Shown here in pieces: positions 1-7,150 of a DNA stretch of 10,488 nt. The stretch's first letter is position 1; every line of letters begins with the position of its first letter. The notes under the pieces are model-generated. The model did not search any database and was not told where the DNA came from. It saw only the letters and a list, made by a program, of their open reading frames with translations. The position numbers and the translations under genes were made by a program. Origin of the DNA: Desulforhopalus sp. (GTDB taxonomy: Bacteria > Desulfobacterota > Desulfobulbia > Desulfobulbales > Desulfocapsaceae); the NCBI GenBank assembly GCA_023231425.1, contig JALNVI010000084.1, positions 1 to 10,488 of the forward strand, in the 5' to 3' direction.

Positions 1-1
1 G

Positions 2-145
2 TATTTCGTTCATATTCAAGGCACAGGAGAAAATTTACCGGAGCTATATATTCGATATTGCGAGGATAAATTTTTGACTGTAACGAAGAAGATGGGCGAA
101 AGACTGATTATTCAAGGTTCCCAAAAGGCCTTTTTCGCATGTTGA
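2..145 (+). CDS. Possible C-terminal fragment of an upstream gene (5' end outside window)
   Basis: One forward frame is open from the left edge for 47 codons and stops at TGA 143-145. The residues are mixed in composition (for example IRYCEDKFLTV and MGERLIIQGSQ) and look more protein-like than the other two forward frames, which stop earlier. The stop lies 44 bases before the thioesterase start, so the two genes could be co-transcribed. I do not recognise a family. Chance openness over 144 bases is quite possible, so this is a weak call. Confidence 0.3.
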   Translation, partial: YFVHIQGTGENLPELYIRYCEDKFLTVTKKMGERLIIQGSQKAFFAC

Positions 146-177
146 GAGGATTCCGTTTGCAAAAAAGTCCATAAAAG

Positions 178-183
178 AAGGAG
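178..183 (+). promoter_or_regulatory. Shine-Dalgarno site that decides the thioesterase start
   Basis: AAGGAG lies directly against a TTG at 184, which is too close for that codon to be the start. It sits 6 bases before ATG 190 and 9 bases before ATG 193. Either ATG is reachable, and 190 is taken as the start. Confidence 0.6.
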
Positions 184-189
184 TTGAGG

Positions 190-708
190 ATGATGGAGGA
201 ACATCAGGTAATTTTCAAACAGCATAATTCGCGAATGTGCTTTGTCTGCGGCATGAAAAACAAGATCGGCCTCATGGCTCGTTTCTACGGTCTGGATGAC
301 GGCCGCCTCATCTCCATCTTCACCGCGCGGGAGGAGCATCAATCCTATCCGGGACGAATGCACGGTGGTATTGCCGCCACCATCCTTGACGAAACCATCG
401 GCCGGGCGGTGATGTCGCCGGAGGTGCAGTTGTGGGGAGTGACATTGGATTTCTCCATGAAACTGCGCAAGCCCGTTCCCCTCGGCGAGCATTTGCGGGT
501 GGTGGGTCAAATCGATACGGAAACGAAGCGCTCCTTCGTGGGAAGCGGCCAGCTGCTGCTGCCGGATAACACCGTGGCGGTGGAGGGCCGGGGAAAGTAC
601 CTGAAAATGCCGCTGGAAAAGATTGCCGATTTCGATCACGAGGGCGAGGAATGGCGGGTGCTTGAGGAAGAGAACGACCCGAAGAGCTTTTTTCTTCCTG
701 CTCTCTGA
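190..708 (+). CDS. PaaI-family hotdog-fold acyl-CoA thioesterase
   Basis: The product is a 172-residue single-domain hotdog protein of the PaaI/4HBT superfamily. Such enzymes hydrolyse acyl-CoA thioesters in the cytoplasm, usually as homo-oligomers. Near the N-terminus is a CFVCG motif (residues 17-21) followed by N and GL, typical of this subgroup. The family signature MHGGIAATILDE follows (HGG 58-60, LDE 66-68), where the glycines contact substrate and the acidic residue of the central helix is the usual catalytic position. The remaining beta-sheet runs to about residue 140, then a charged tail of about 30 residues. The start is ATG 190, supported by AAGGAG at 178-183. A TTG at 184 in the same frame is too close to that site. 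The gene is G+C-rich (about 65% in the sampled line 361-420), unlike the next gene. The substrate cannot be told from sequence. Confidence 0.85.
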   Translation: MMEEHQVIFKQHNSRMCFVCGMKNKIGLMARFYGLDDGRLISIFTAREEHQSYPGRMHGGIAATILDETIGRAVMSPEVQLWGVTLDFSMKLRKPVPLGEHLRVVGQIDTETKRSFVGSGQLLLPDNTVAVEGRGKYLKMPLEKIADFDHEGEEWRVLEEENDPKSFFLPAL

Positions 709-871
709 CAGGGAGTGGAAATTCCTGGGGGCCAGGATTCAAGGAACCCTTTTTCTCAAAATATGCCTGCGTCTTGTGTTTTTCAAAGAAGTAAAATTCT
801 TAAATTCAAGCATCACAATATGCAAAGAGTGATGTCTTCCCGTTGACCGCAAAAAACAATTATTGTGAAAT
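709..871. other. Intergenic region between thioesterase and exporter genes
   Basis: A short G+C hairpin (arms 723-728 and 732-737, loop of three G) is followed 13 bases later by a run of five T at 751-755. It is a possible but poor terminator for the thioesterase gene because the T-run is not adjacent to the stem. The region becomes A+T-rich towards the exporter start. TTGACC at 843-848 resembles a -35 box, but a matching -10 would fall against the start codon, so I do not call a promoter. Confidence 0.3.
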
Positions 872-1786
872 ATGAATAATAAATTGAAGGGAACGTTATA
901 TGCTCTTCTTTGCGTTGCCTTTTGGGCACTTCTTCCTGTTGTAGCAAAAATTGGACAATCAACTCTGGACAATCACCAGTTTCTTTTCTGGTCCAGCCTT
1001 GTTTCCTTTATCGTTACTGCTGTAACAGTCATTATTAGTGGAAAAACTAAATTTATTTTGCAGTATACAGTAAAAGAATGGCTCTGGTTTTCTTTCCTTG
1101 GCCTTCTTGGGACTTATATATATTATTTATTTCTTTATCTTGGATATTTAAAGGCCACTGGGATGGAAGTACTGGTCATTCAGTATACATGGCCGATACT
1201 TATTGTTGTTTTTTCAATATTTATCTTGAATGAGCGCTTAACGTATAAAAAAATGCTGGCTGTTTGTCTTTGTTTTACTGGTGTATTGCTGGTCTTGACA
1301 AAAGGGCATATCGCGAATGTCAGTATTAACAACCCCTCAGTCATTGCTCTGGTTGCGTTTGGTGCGGCATGCTTTGCCCTTTTTTCAGTGCTGAGTAAAA
1401 AGGTGGAAAAAGAACCACTTGGTGTTGTTGCAGTGTACTTCCTGGTTGCTTGTGTTGCATCACTGGTTTCCATGCTTTGTTTTTCTGAGTTTGCTTTTCC
1501 TTCACAGGGTGAAGTTCCCGCCATCCTGGTTAATGGGATTATAGTAAATGGCTTTTCATATATTTTTTGGGTGTTGGCATTAAAATCAACTGAAGCTTCA
1601 TATCTGGCACCATTTACGTTCATAACTCCAATTTTATCTGCCTTTTATCTGATCGTATTTTTTAATGAGCCGTTTTTACCGGCGTATGGAATGGGATTGG
1701 CTTTTGTCGTTTTGGGAGGTCTGATTAACACTCTTAATATTTCCAGAACAAGACTTAAGAAAAATAAAAACCTCTGCAATATTTAA
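872..1786 (+). CDS. EamA/DMT-superfamily transporter (probable small-metabolite exporter)
   Basis: The product is a 304-residue inner-membrane protein with two EamA repeats of about five helices each (roughly residues 7-145 and 152-292), the standard 10-helix layout of drug/metabolite transporters. The end of the first repeat has IQYTWPILIVVFSIF then NERLT, the proline and glutamate pattern of this family. The second has APFTFITPILSAF then FNEPF at the matching place. The WP motif recalls YddG-type aromatic amino acid exporters, but the substrate is not determined. The tail is basic (KKNK), fitting a cytoplasmic C-terminus. The start at ATG 872 has no clear Shine-Dalgarno site. Hydrophobic sequence begins a few residues later, so the start is plausible. 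The gene is A+T-rich (28% and 38% G+C in two sampled lines), unlike both neighbours, which suggests separate acquisition. It faces the hydrogenase-like operon convergently. Confidence 0.88.
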   Translation: MNNKLKGTLYALLCVAFWALLPVVAKIGQSTLDNHQFLFWSSLVSFIVTAVTVIISGKTKFILQYTVKEWLWFSFLGLLGTYIYYLFLYLGYLKATGMEVLVIQYTWPILIVVFSIFILNERLTYKKMLAVCLCFTGVLLVLTKGHIANVSINNPSVIALVAFGAACFALFSVLSKKVEKEPLGVVAVYFLVACVASLVSMLCFSEFAFPSQGEVPAILVNGIIVNGFSYIFWVLALKSTEASYLAPFTFITPILSAFYLIVFFNEPFLPAYGMGLAFVVLGGLINTLNISRTRLKKNKNLCNI

Positions 1787-1799
1787 GTTTTTTTCTGTT

Positions 1800-1833
1800 A
1801 ATCCTGAAATGATATTTGGATCATTTCAGGATT
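1800..1833. terminator. Perfect 14-bp inverted repeat between convergent genes (probable terminator)
   Basis: Arms at 1800-1813 and 1820-1833 pair perfectly over 14 bp around a 6-base loop (ATTTGG). It begins 13 bases after the exporter stop and lies about 94 bases beyond the end of the convergent operon. It is A+T-rich for a terminator and has no clean T-run on either strand (only a pyrimidine-rich stretch after 1833), so termination is inferred mainly from position and symmetry. It could serve both transcripts or act as a 3' stabilising hairpin. Confidence 0.55.
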
Positions 1834-1926
1834 CATCTCTATTGCAATCTTTCTCAAAATCCCAGTTTCGATGGTGACCTGAATCTATAAGCTATTGTTT
1901 TTCTGTTGAATTTCCTTCACAAAATT

Positions 1927-2436
1927 TCAAAATCGCTGGAGCAGTTCTAAAATCCCCTGAAGCAACTGGACAGGGGTTGGGGGACACCCGCGTATGACGG
2001 CATCCACGGGGATAACATTGGCAACAGCCCCGCAACTGGCATACGATACCCCGAACTCTCCCCCATCCGCACCACAGTCACCCATGGCAATTACCAGTTT
2101 CGGTGCAGGCATGGCGTCATAGGTCCGTTTAAGTGCGGCCTGCATGTGTCGGGAGACGGGGCCGGTTACCAGGAGAAGATCCGCATGACGCGGTGAAGCG
2201 ACAAAATGAATACCAAACCGTTCTATGTCGTAGAAGCTGTTGTTCAGCGCATTCATTTCCAGCTCGCAGCCGTTACATGACCCGGCATCAACCATCCGAA
2301 TACTCAGACTTTTGCCGAAAACACGCATAATCTCAGTTTGGCAGGTTGTGCTAAGTTGTGCGACCGCCCGGTCATGAGTCGGCAATTTTTCCGTCAGATG
2401 ACCAGTTTTGACAATTTTTCTTAGAATACTGAACAT
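1927..2436 (-). CDS. hyfI: NuoB/HyfI/HycG-like small subunit of an Ehr (hydrogenase-related) complex
   Basis: The product is a 169-residue peripheral subunit of the complex I / group 4 hydrogenase small-subunit family. It holds the [4Fe-4S] cluster nearest the active-site region of the large subunit. All four expected ligands are present: SCNGCE (C54 and C57), GDC (C121) and GCPP (C151). The conserved VTGPV and VIPVD segments are also there. The amphipathic N-terminus (MFSILRKIVKTGHLTEKLP) fits docking to the membrane arm. The start at ATG 2436 is supported by AAGGAAAGAG just upstream, and the gene begins 20 bases after the large-subunit stop. It is the last gene of the operon. The intact cluster site shows that electron transfer is probably retained even though the partner large subunit lacks nickel ligands. 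The symbol is that of the nearest E. coli homologue and does not imply a working hydrogenase 4. Confidence 0.92.
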   Translation of the reverse strand: MFSILRKIVKTGHLTEKLPTHDRAVAQLSTTCQTEIMRVFGKSLSIRMVDAGSCNGCELEMNALNNSFYDIERFGIHFVASPRHADLLLVTGPVSRHMQAALKRTYDAMPAPKLVIAMGDCGADGGEFGVSYASCGAVANVIPVDAVIRGCPPTPVQLLQGILELLQRF

Positions 2437-2456
2437 TCTCTTTCCTTGTCGTCAAA

Positions 2457-4067
2457 TTAGAGATCATGTCCGGAATACGATCCGTTGACAGATTTATTGC
2501 AGACGGGAAAATCGGGGACAATAACTCCCCCGATCATTTCCTCAAGTCCCGGCCAGTTGAGCCAGCTGGGATCGCGGGGAAAATACCTTGCAACACGACC
2601 ACCAGCCTCCAGATGAACATAAACGATAATCTCACCGCGCCATCCCTCAATAAAGCCAACTCCACTGCAATCCCGGGTAACGGGGGGAAGAGTCTTTACA
2701 ACCTCACCGCTCGGCAGATCACTGAGCAGAGTCACCAGCAAATTGAGAGAGACCAGAATTTCATCGCCCCGTACCTGCACCCGCCTGCGGCAATCTCCCT
2801 CAGTATAACAGGGAACCGTAATAGCTTTACGTTGATACGGCGTGTAGGGGGCGTCTCGCCGCAGATCCCAACTTTCACCACTGGCTCTGGCTATGTAGCC
2901 AAGAACACCACGCTCTCTCGCTTTTGCAGGGGACAGCACTCCGGTTGTACGCAGACGATCCTGCAGAGAGGGATTTTCATAGAGCAGAGGCAGTAATGTT
3001 TCGAGTTCGCGATGCAACGTCTCAATGCCTTTTCTGAGCAGGCTTTCCTGTGCCGCCAGGATGTCTCTGCTGACGCCACCGGGCACTACGACATCCATCA
3101 ACAGGCGATGACCAAAGACGGCAGCATTTTGCCGTTGCCAGAGTTCCCGCAAACGGCTGAATTGTATCTGCGCAAAGGTAAAACCCACGTCGTTGCAACA
3201 GGCGCCGATATCACCAAGGTGGTTGGCAATCCTTTCACTTTCCGCAAGGATTGCCCGTATCACCAGAGCCCGCTGAGGAATGGTTATCCCCACTGCATAT
3301 TCACAAGCCTGGCAGGCCGCCCATGCATGTCCTACCGTGCTGTCTCCTGAGACCCGCGCGGCAAGGCGCGCAAGCCCTTCGACATCACGTCCTTCTGCAC
3401 ATTTTTCGATCCCTTTATGAACATATCCAAGATGTTCTTCCAGACTGAGAATATCCTCACCCATTGCCTGAAAACGAAAATGGCCGGATTCGATAATGCC
3501 AGCATGAACCGGACCAACCGGTATTTCGTAGACACCCTGGCCTTCAGCTGGAATAAAAGGATAGTCAGAATCAGGAGGGGTCTCCTCCAGCGGTGTTCCG
3601 GCACGGGGAAAATCTTTGCGCAATGGATATTGATTCTCGTTCCACGCCTGATGACGCATCCAGCGACGGGGGTCGGGGTGGTTGGTAAAACGGATGCCAA
3701 ACATCTCCTGAAGGTATCGCTCAGGCCGGTTGGCCGCAGGGAAAAAGGGTGTTTGTGAGGGGAGTTCACCCTGGTCATCGGCCACGATTGCACGGAAAAG
3801 CAGATGGCCGTTTCTCGCTGCGAAGGCTGCTGTGACGTAGATTTCCGGGAGACAGTGTTCGCCCCATACCGCGCACCAGCGCATGCTGTTTTTCGCCATC
3901 ATCGCAGCAACGCTCCCCCATAAACCGGCATCTATGAGAAAACACCGTGCGGATCCCTTCAGATCAGGCAGTTCCTGGGTGGGAATACCTGCCTGCGCAA
4001 GTAAATCCGGGATAGAATCAATATCTGGCGCGGCAAGTTGGCCGAGATTCTTCTCGTGCGTGTTCAT
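2457..4067 (-). CDS. hyfG: NuoC-NuoD/HyfG-like large subunit lacking the [NiFe] cysteine ligands (Ehr-type)
   Basis: The product is a 536-residue fused large subunit. Residues about 35-155 match the NuoC (30-kDa) domain, with RYLQEMFGIRFTNHPDPRR at 117-135. Residues about 178-536 match NuoD / [NiFe] large subunits, with PVGPVHAG (184-190) and EEHLGYVHKGIEK (210-222). True hydrogenases carry RVCGIC...H here; this protein reads RVSGDSTVGH (238-247), so both cysteines are serine while the histidine is kept. The C-terminal DPCxxC motif is replaced by PDFPVCNKS (518-526) with one cysteine. The bridging Ni-Fe site therefore cannot form in the usual way, matching Ehr complexes described in Geobacter and relatives. 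The start is ATG 4067, which overlaps the upstream stop as ATGA and has a G-rich site just before it. A longer in-frame extension to 4181 would lie within the HyfF-like gene and looks like its shadow. The symbol is that of the nearest homologue. Confidence 0.9.
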   Translation of the reverse strand: MNTHEKNLGQLAAPDIDSIPDLLAQAGIPTQELPDLKGSARCFLIDAGLWGSVAAMMAKNSMRWCAVWGEHCLPEIYVTAAFAARNGHLLFRAIVADDQGELPSQTPFFPAANRPERYLQEMFGIRFTNHPDPRRWMRHQAWNENQYPLRKDFPRAGTPLEETPPDSDYPFIPAEGQGVYEIPVGPVHAGIIESGHFRFQAMGEDILSLEEHLGYVHKGIEKCAEGRDVEGLARLAARVSGDSTVGHAWAACQACEYAVGITIPQRALVIRAILAESERIANHLGDIGACCNDVGFTFAQIQFSRLRELWQRQNAAVFGHRLLMDVVVPGGVSRDILAAQESLLRKGIETLHRELETLLPLLYENPSLQDRLRTTGVLSPAKARERGVLGYIARASGESWDLRRDAPYTPYQRKAITVPCYTEGDCRRRVQVRGDEILVSLNLLVTLLSDLPSGEVVKTLPPVTRDCSGVGFIEGWRGEIIVYVHLEAGGRVARYFPRDPSWLNWPGLEEMIGGVIVPDFPVCNKSVNGSYSGHDL

Positions 4068-5530
4068 AATATCCCCCGTCCAACAATCATGATCGTTGCC
4101 TGATTGAGCCATTGCGCCAGAAGAGCAGGGATTGCCAGGCCAAGCCATAACACGAGACCCAGATGGACAACGACAGGCCACATATTGGCCGCAACCTGCT
4201 TTTGGTTTTCCGGAGGTTCGCCAAATACCATTGATTGCAGATTGCGAAAGAGTCCGGCAAAAGCGACTGTCAAGCCTATGAACAAGGGTGGCACAAGCCA
4301 GGGATAGCTCTTGATCGTGGCGGTGAATAACAAAAATTCACTGGTGAAGATCCCAAATGGTGGCAAACCGGCAATGGCACAGGTCCCAATCAGAAATCCC
4401 CAGCCAACAAACGGCTGGGTGTGGAGAAGGCCACGGATTTGGTTTATAGCCTGAGAACCGGCAATATGGGCAACATGACCAACCGTGATAAAAATTGCAG
4501 ATTTTGTCAATGAATGGACGATCATGTGCAGCAGCGCCCCAAATGTGGCCAGTGGACCACCTATCCCAAAGGCAAATGTTATCAATCCCATATGCTCAAT
4601 GGACGAATAACTGAACATCCTTTTCACATCGTACTGCCGGTGGAGTAAGAGTCCGGCCACTGAGAAGGAGAGCATGCCGAAACCCATCATCAGATTCCCG
4701 GCAAGATGCGTACCAAGAGCTGGGTCAACCAGCATTTTAAAGCGGACAATTGCATAGAGGGCAACGTTGAGTAACAGCCCGGAAAGGATGGCCGACATGG
4801 GGGTCGGGCCTTCTGAATGGGCGTCTGGCAGCCAGTTGTGCAGAGGGACGAGACCAACTTTTGTGCCATAGCCGACAAGCAGAAAAACAAAGGCCAGAGC
4901 CATTACCCCTGGATCCATTTTGACGGCATGGTCCTGTAACACCGTCCAGAGTAATCCGTCATCATGCCCCGGGACCACCTTTTCAGCTGCAAAATAAACG
5001 AGGATAGTGCCAAACAGGGCCTGGGAAATACCAACTCCGCAAATAATGAAATATTTCCACCCGGCCTCAATGGATTCAGGAGTCCGGTAGAGGCTGACCA
5101 GTAAAACAGTTGTCAGGGTTGCCCCTTCAATAGAGACCCAGAGTACGCCGAGATTGTTGGTGGATAAGGCAACGAGCATGGTGAAAAGAAAGCCCTGATA
5201 CATTGCATAATACAGTCGCATTCTCTTGTCATCAACTCGCCCGATCGCCACCTCATGGGCCATATAACGGCCTGAAAATATCGCTGTCGTCATGCCGACA
5301 AAGGCATTGAGCAAAAGGAGGTACACATTGAAGGCGTCGATGTAAAAAAACTTGCCGGGTGACAGGATTGGACCATACCGAAAGACATCAAGGGCAATAA
5401 TCAATGTGGTTACAAAGGTACAGATGCTGATAGCCACATTAATACTCCCGGCGGACCGCCAATGGCCGATAAACCCAAACAGGAAGAGACCCGACAGAGG
5501 GAAAAACAAGGTCAAACTGAGAGCAATCAT
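4064..5530 (-). CDS. hyfF: HyfF/NuoN-M-like antiporter-type proton-channel subunit
   Basis: The product is a 488-residue membrane protein of the Mrp-antiporter/NuoLMN family, about 14 helices, thought to move protons or sodium across the membrane when the peripheral arm transfers electrons. Key charges of the family are visible: E135 in SIEGAT, K224 in GYGTKVG, and H231 with D236 in LVPLHNWLPDAH. At the position where the HyfB-like partner has a lysine (MLKVAVY) this protein has asparagine (LLNVALY, N255). A helix-breaking SSIEHMG segment follows in the second half. The start ATG overlaps the stop of the HyfE-like gene by four bases, and its own stop overlaps the large-subunit start in the same way. 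The order HyfE-HyfF-HyfG is that of hydrogenase-4-like operons. The symbol is by homology. Confidence 0.9.
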   Translation of the reverse strand: MIALSLTLFFPLSGLFLFGFIGHWRSAGSINVAISICTFVTTLIIALDVFRYGPILSPGKFFYIDAFNVYLLLLNAFVGMTTAIFSGRYMAHEVAIGRVDDKRMRLYYAMYQGFLFTMLVALSTNNLGVLWVSIEGATLTTVLLVSLYRTPESIEAGWKYFIICGVGISQALFGTILVYFAAEKVVPGHDDGLLWTVLQDHAVKMDPGVMALAFVFLLVGYGTKVGLVPLHNWLPDAHSEGPTPMSAILSGLLLNVALYAIVRFKMLVDPALGTHLAGNLMMGFGMLSFSVAGLLLHRQYDVKRMFSYSSIEHMGLITFAFGIGGPLATFGALLHMIVHSLTKSAIFITVGHVAHIAGSQAINQIRGLLHTQPFVGWGFLIGTCAIAGLPPFGIFTSEFLLFTATIKSYPWLVPPLFIGLTVAFAGLFRNLQSMVFGEPPENQKQVAANMWPVVVHLGLVLWLGLAIPALLAQWLNQATIMIVGRGIL

Positions 5531-6204
5531 TTTTCGACCTCTGTCAAATGGTTGAGACGATCGGTATCGAGACTGCCGATTTCCGTTCTGATATGGAAGA
5601 AGAAAACACCAAAAAGAATTGCCGCGACCAGTACGTCAAAGGCAATCCCCAGTTCAACGACCATCGGCATGCCACAGGTGGCGACTACAGCAGCAAAGAA
5701 CAGGCCGTTTTCCATGGACATAAAGCCCACCACCTGGGTCACTGCTTTCCGCCGCGATATTATCATCAACATACCGATCAACACGACCGCCAGTGAAATT
5801 GCGATAGTATTACGAGTGGCCAGGAGGGACAATGCACGAATCGGTAAAGCGACATAGTAGCTAAAGAGGACAAGCGAGGCAGCGAACAGCATAATTAAAG
5901 AAGGATTTGTGATGCTCTCTATCTCACGGTTGATATCGAGGCGTACAACCAGGCCGCGTAATTTGTTGGGAATAAAGAAGACCTTGAGAAATAACGTCAG
6001 AGCGGCAGAGATGAGCAGCTGATATTTTCCGGAAATAAGTGCCATGATGAGTGTCGCGAAAAACAACAACAGGCCCTGCAGGGCAAAGGTGTTAATCATG
6101 CTGTCCAGCCTTACCTGGGCCAGCATGAGAAAAGAGGACAATAAAATCAAGGCAGCCAGCATCAGGACCACCTGCTCGGGAAGAGACAGTGTCGCAATTA
6201 ACAT
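5527..6204 (-). CDS. hyfE: HyfE-like membrane subunit (NuoK-related C-terminal part)
   Basis: The product is a 225-residue integral membrane protein with about six or seven helices. Its second half (residues about 104-205) resembles NuoK, with membrane-embedded glutamates in GFMSMENGLFF (E165) and MVVELGIAFD (E184), which in complex I form part of the proton path. K74 lies in an N-terminal helix (TLFLKVFFIP). The C-terminus is short and charged. The start ATG is separated by one base from the stop of the NuoH-like gene, and its own stop overlaps the HyfF start as ATGA. HyfE is specific to group 4 hydrogenases and related complexes and has no full-length counterpart in complex I, so it helps separate this operon from a nuo operon. 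Confidence 0.87.
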   Translation of the reverse strand: MLIATLSLPEQVVLMLAALILLSSFLMLAQVRLDSMINTFALQGLLLFFATLIMALISGKYQLLISAALTLFLKVFFIPNKLRGLVVRLDINREIESITNPSLIMLFAASLVLFSYYVALPIRALSLLATRNTIAISLAVVLIGMLMIISRRKAVTQVVGFMSMENGLFFAAVVATCGMPMVVELGIAFDVLVAAILFGVFFFHIRTEIGSLDTDRLNHLTEVEK

Positions 6205-6205
6205 A

Positions 6206-7150
6206 TTAACGTACCTCGAGGATAATATGGCTCATCATTCCGAGCAACGAAAGGATAAAAGCCAGGCCAAGATATTGTGGTGCACGAAAAAGTCGCATCT
6301 TGGCCTGAGCGGTCTCGACAACAGCCAAAAACAGGGCCAGGAGTAACAACTTGCAACTGACACTTACTGCCCCGAGAAGAAGATCTCCCGGGCGCAGCGT
6401 CAAGGCGACGCCCAGGGGAACTATCAAATTTACAATCAAGAGAGAGTAGAGGGTGAGTTTGAGCATGGCCGCCCATTCCATTAAGGCCAGATGACGGCCA
6501 CTGTATTCCAGAATCATGGCTTCATGGATCATCGTCAATTCAAGATGGGTGGCAGGGTTGTCAATTGGAATGCGCCCTGTTTCAGCGATTGCAACGAGGA
6601 TTAAGCCCAGCGAGGAAAAGATAAGCGACGGATAGAGTATAAGAGAGCCCTGGGACAAATGCGCTATAACCGTTGATACGTTTGTACTGGAAGCATTCAT
6701 TGCCAGGGTAAAAAAAGCCATGAGCAGAGCAGGTTCTGCAAGAGAAGAGATCGTTACTTCACGGGAAGATCCCATTCCCCCAAAAGAGGTGCCGACGTCC
6801 ATGCCGGCGAGGGAAAGGAAAAAACGGGCAAGGGATAAAAAACCAACGAGGACTATAACATCAGCCAGGGCAGCGGTCGGCAATTGTACGGAGATTACCG
6901 GGACGACAGAAACCGCCACAATTGTGACACTAAAAACCACATAGGGGGCAATCCGGAAAACAAACGATGCCGTATCTGCGAGTACTACCTGTTTTCTGGA
7001 GAGTTTGAGCAAATTCCGGTACGGTTGCCAGGGCGGCGGACCCTGCCTGTTTTGCAGTTTGCATTTCATCCACTTGACCAGGCCCGCCATAAATGGGGCG
7101 AAGAAAACGACACAGAGAGTTTGAACAATTGCAAAAAGCCAGCCGTTCAT
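6206..7150 (-). CDS. hyfC: HyfC/HycD (NuoH-like) membrane anchor subunit
   Basis: The product is a 314-residue membrane protein of the NuoH/HycD family with about eight helices. It anchors the peripheral arm and links electron transfer to the proton channels. Characteristic segments are RQGPPPWQPYRNLLKL (35-50), GSSREVTISSLAEPALL (127-143), AETGRIPIDNPATHLE (189-204) and MIHEAMILEYSGRHLALMEW (207-226). These carry the acidic and arginine residues of the family's cytoplasmic loops. The start is ATG 7150, forming an ATGA overlap with the HyfB-like stop. An ATG four codons earlier (7162) lies within the HyfB gene, and the sequence MNGWLF fits a family N-terminus better. The gene ends one base before HyfE. 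I see no frameshift or truncation. Confidence 0.9.
   Translation of the reverse strand: MNGWLFAIVQTLCVVFFAPFMAGLVKWMKCKLQNRQGPPPWQPYRNLLKLSRKQVVLADTASFVFRIAPYVVFSVTIVAVSVVPVISVQLPTAALADVIVLVGFLSLARFFLSLAGMDVGTSFGGMGSSREVTISSLAEPALLMAFFTLAMNASSTNVSTVIAHLSQGSLILYPSLIFSSLGLILVAIAETGRIPIDNPATHLELTMIHEAMILEYSGRHLALMEWAAMLKLTLYSLLIVNLIVPLGVALTLRPGDLLLGAVSVSCKLLLLALFLAVVETAQAKMRLFRAPQYLGLAFILSLLGMMSHIILEVR

Noticed and set aside
723..755. Intrinsic terminator after the thioesterase gene
   Set aside because: The stem is only 6 bp and the T-run begins 13 bases after it, so it is mentioned only within the intergenic entry.
843..871. Sigma-70 promoter with TTGACC for the exporter
   Set aside because: With a 17-base spacer the -10 (TGAAAT) would touch the start codon, putting the transcription start inside the gene.
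4068..4181. N-terminal extension of the large subunit to 4181
   Set aside because: It lies entirely inside the HyfF-like gene in another frame, is unlike the family N-terminus, and the ATGA overlap at 4067 gives a better start.
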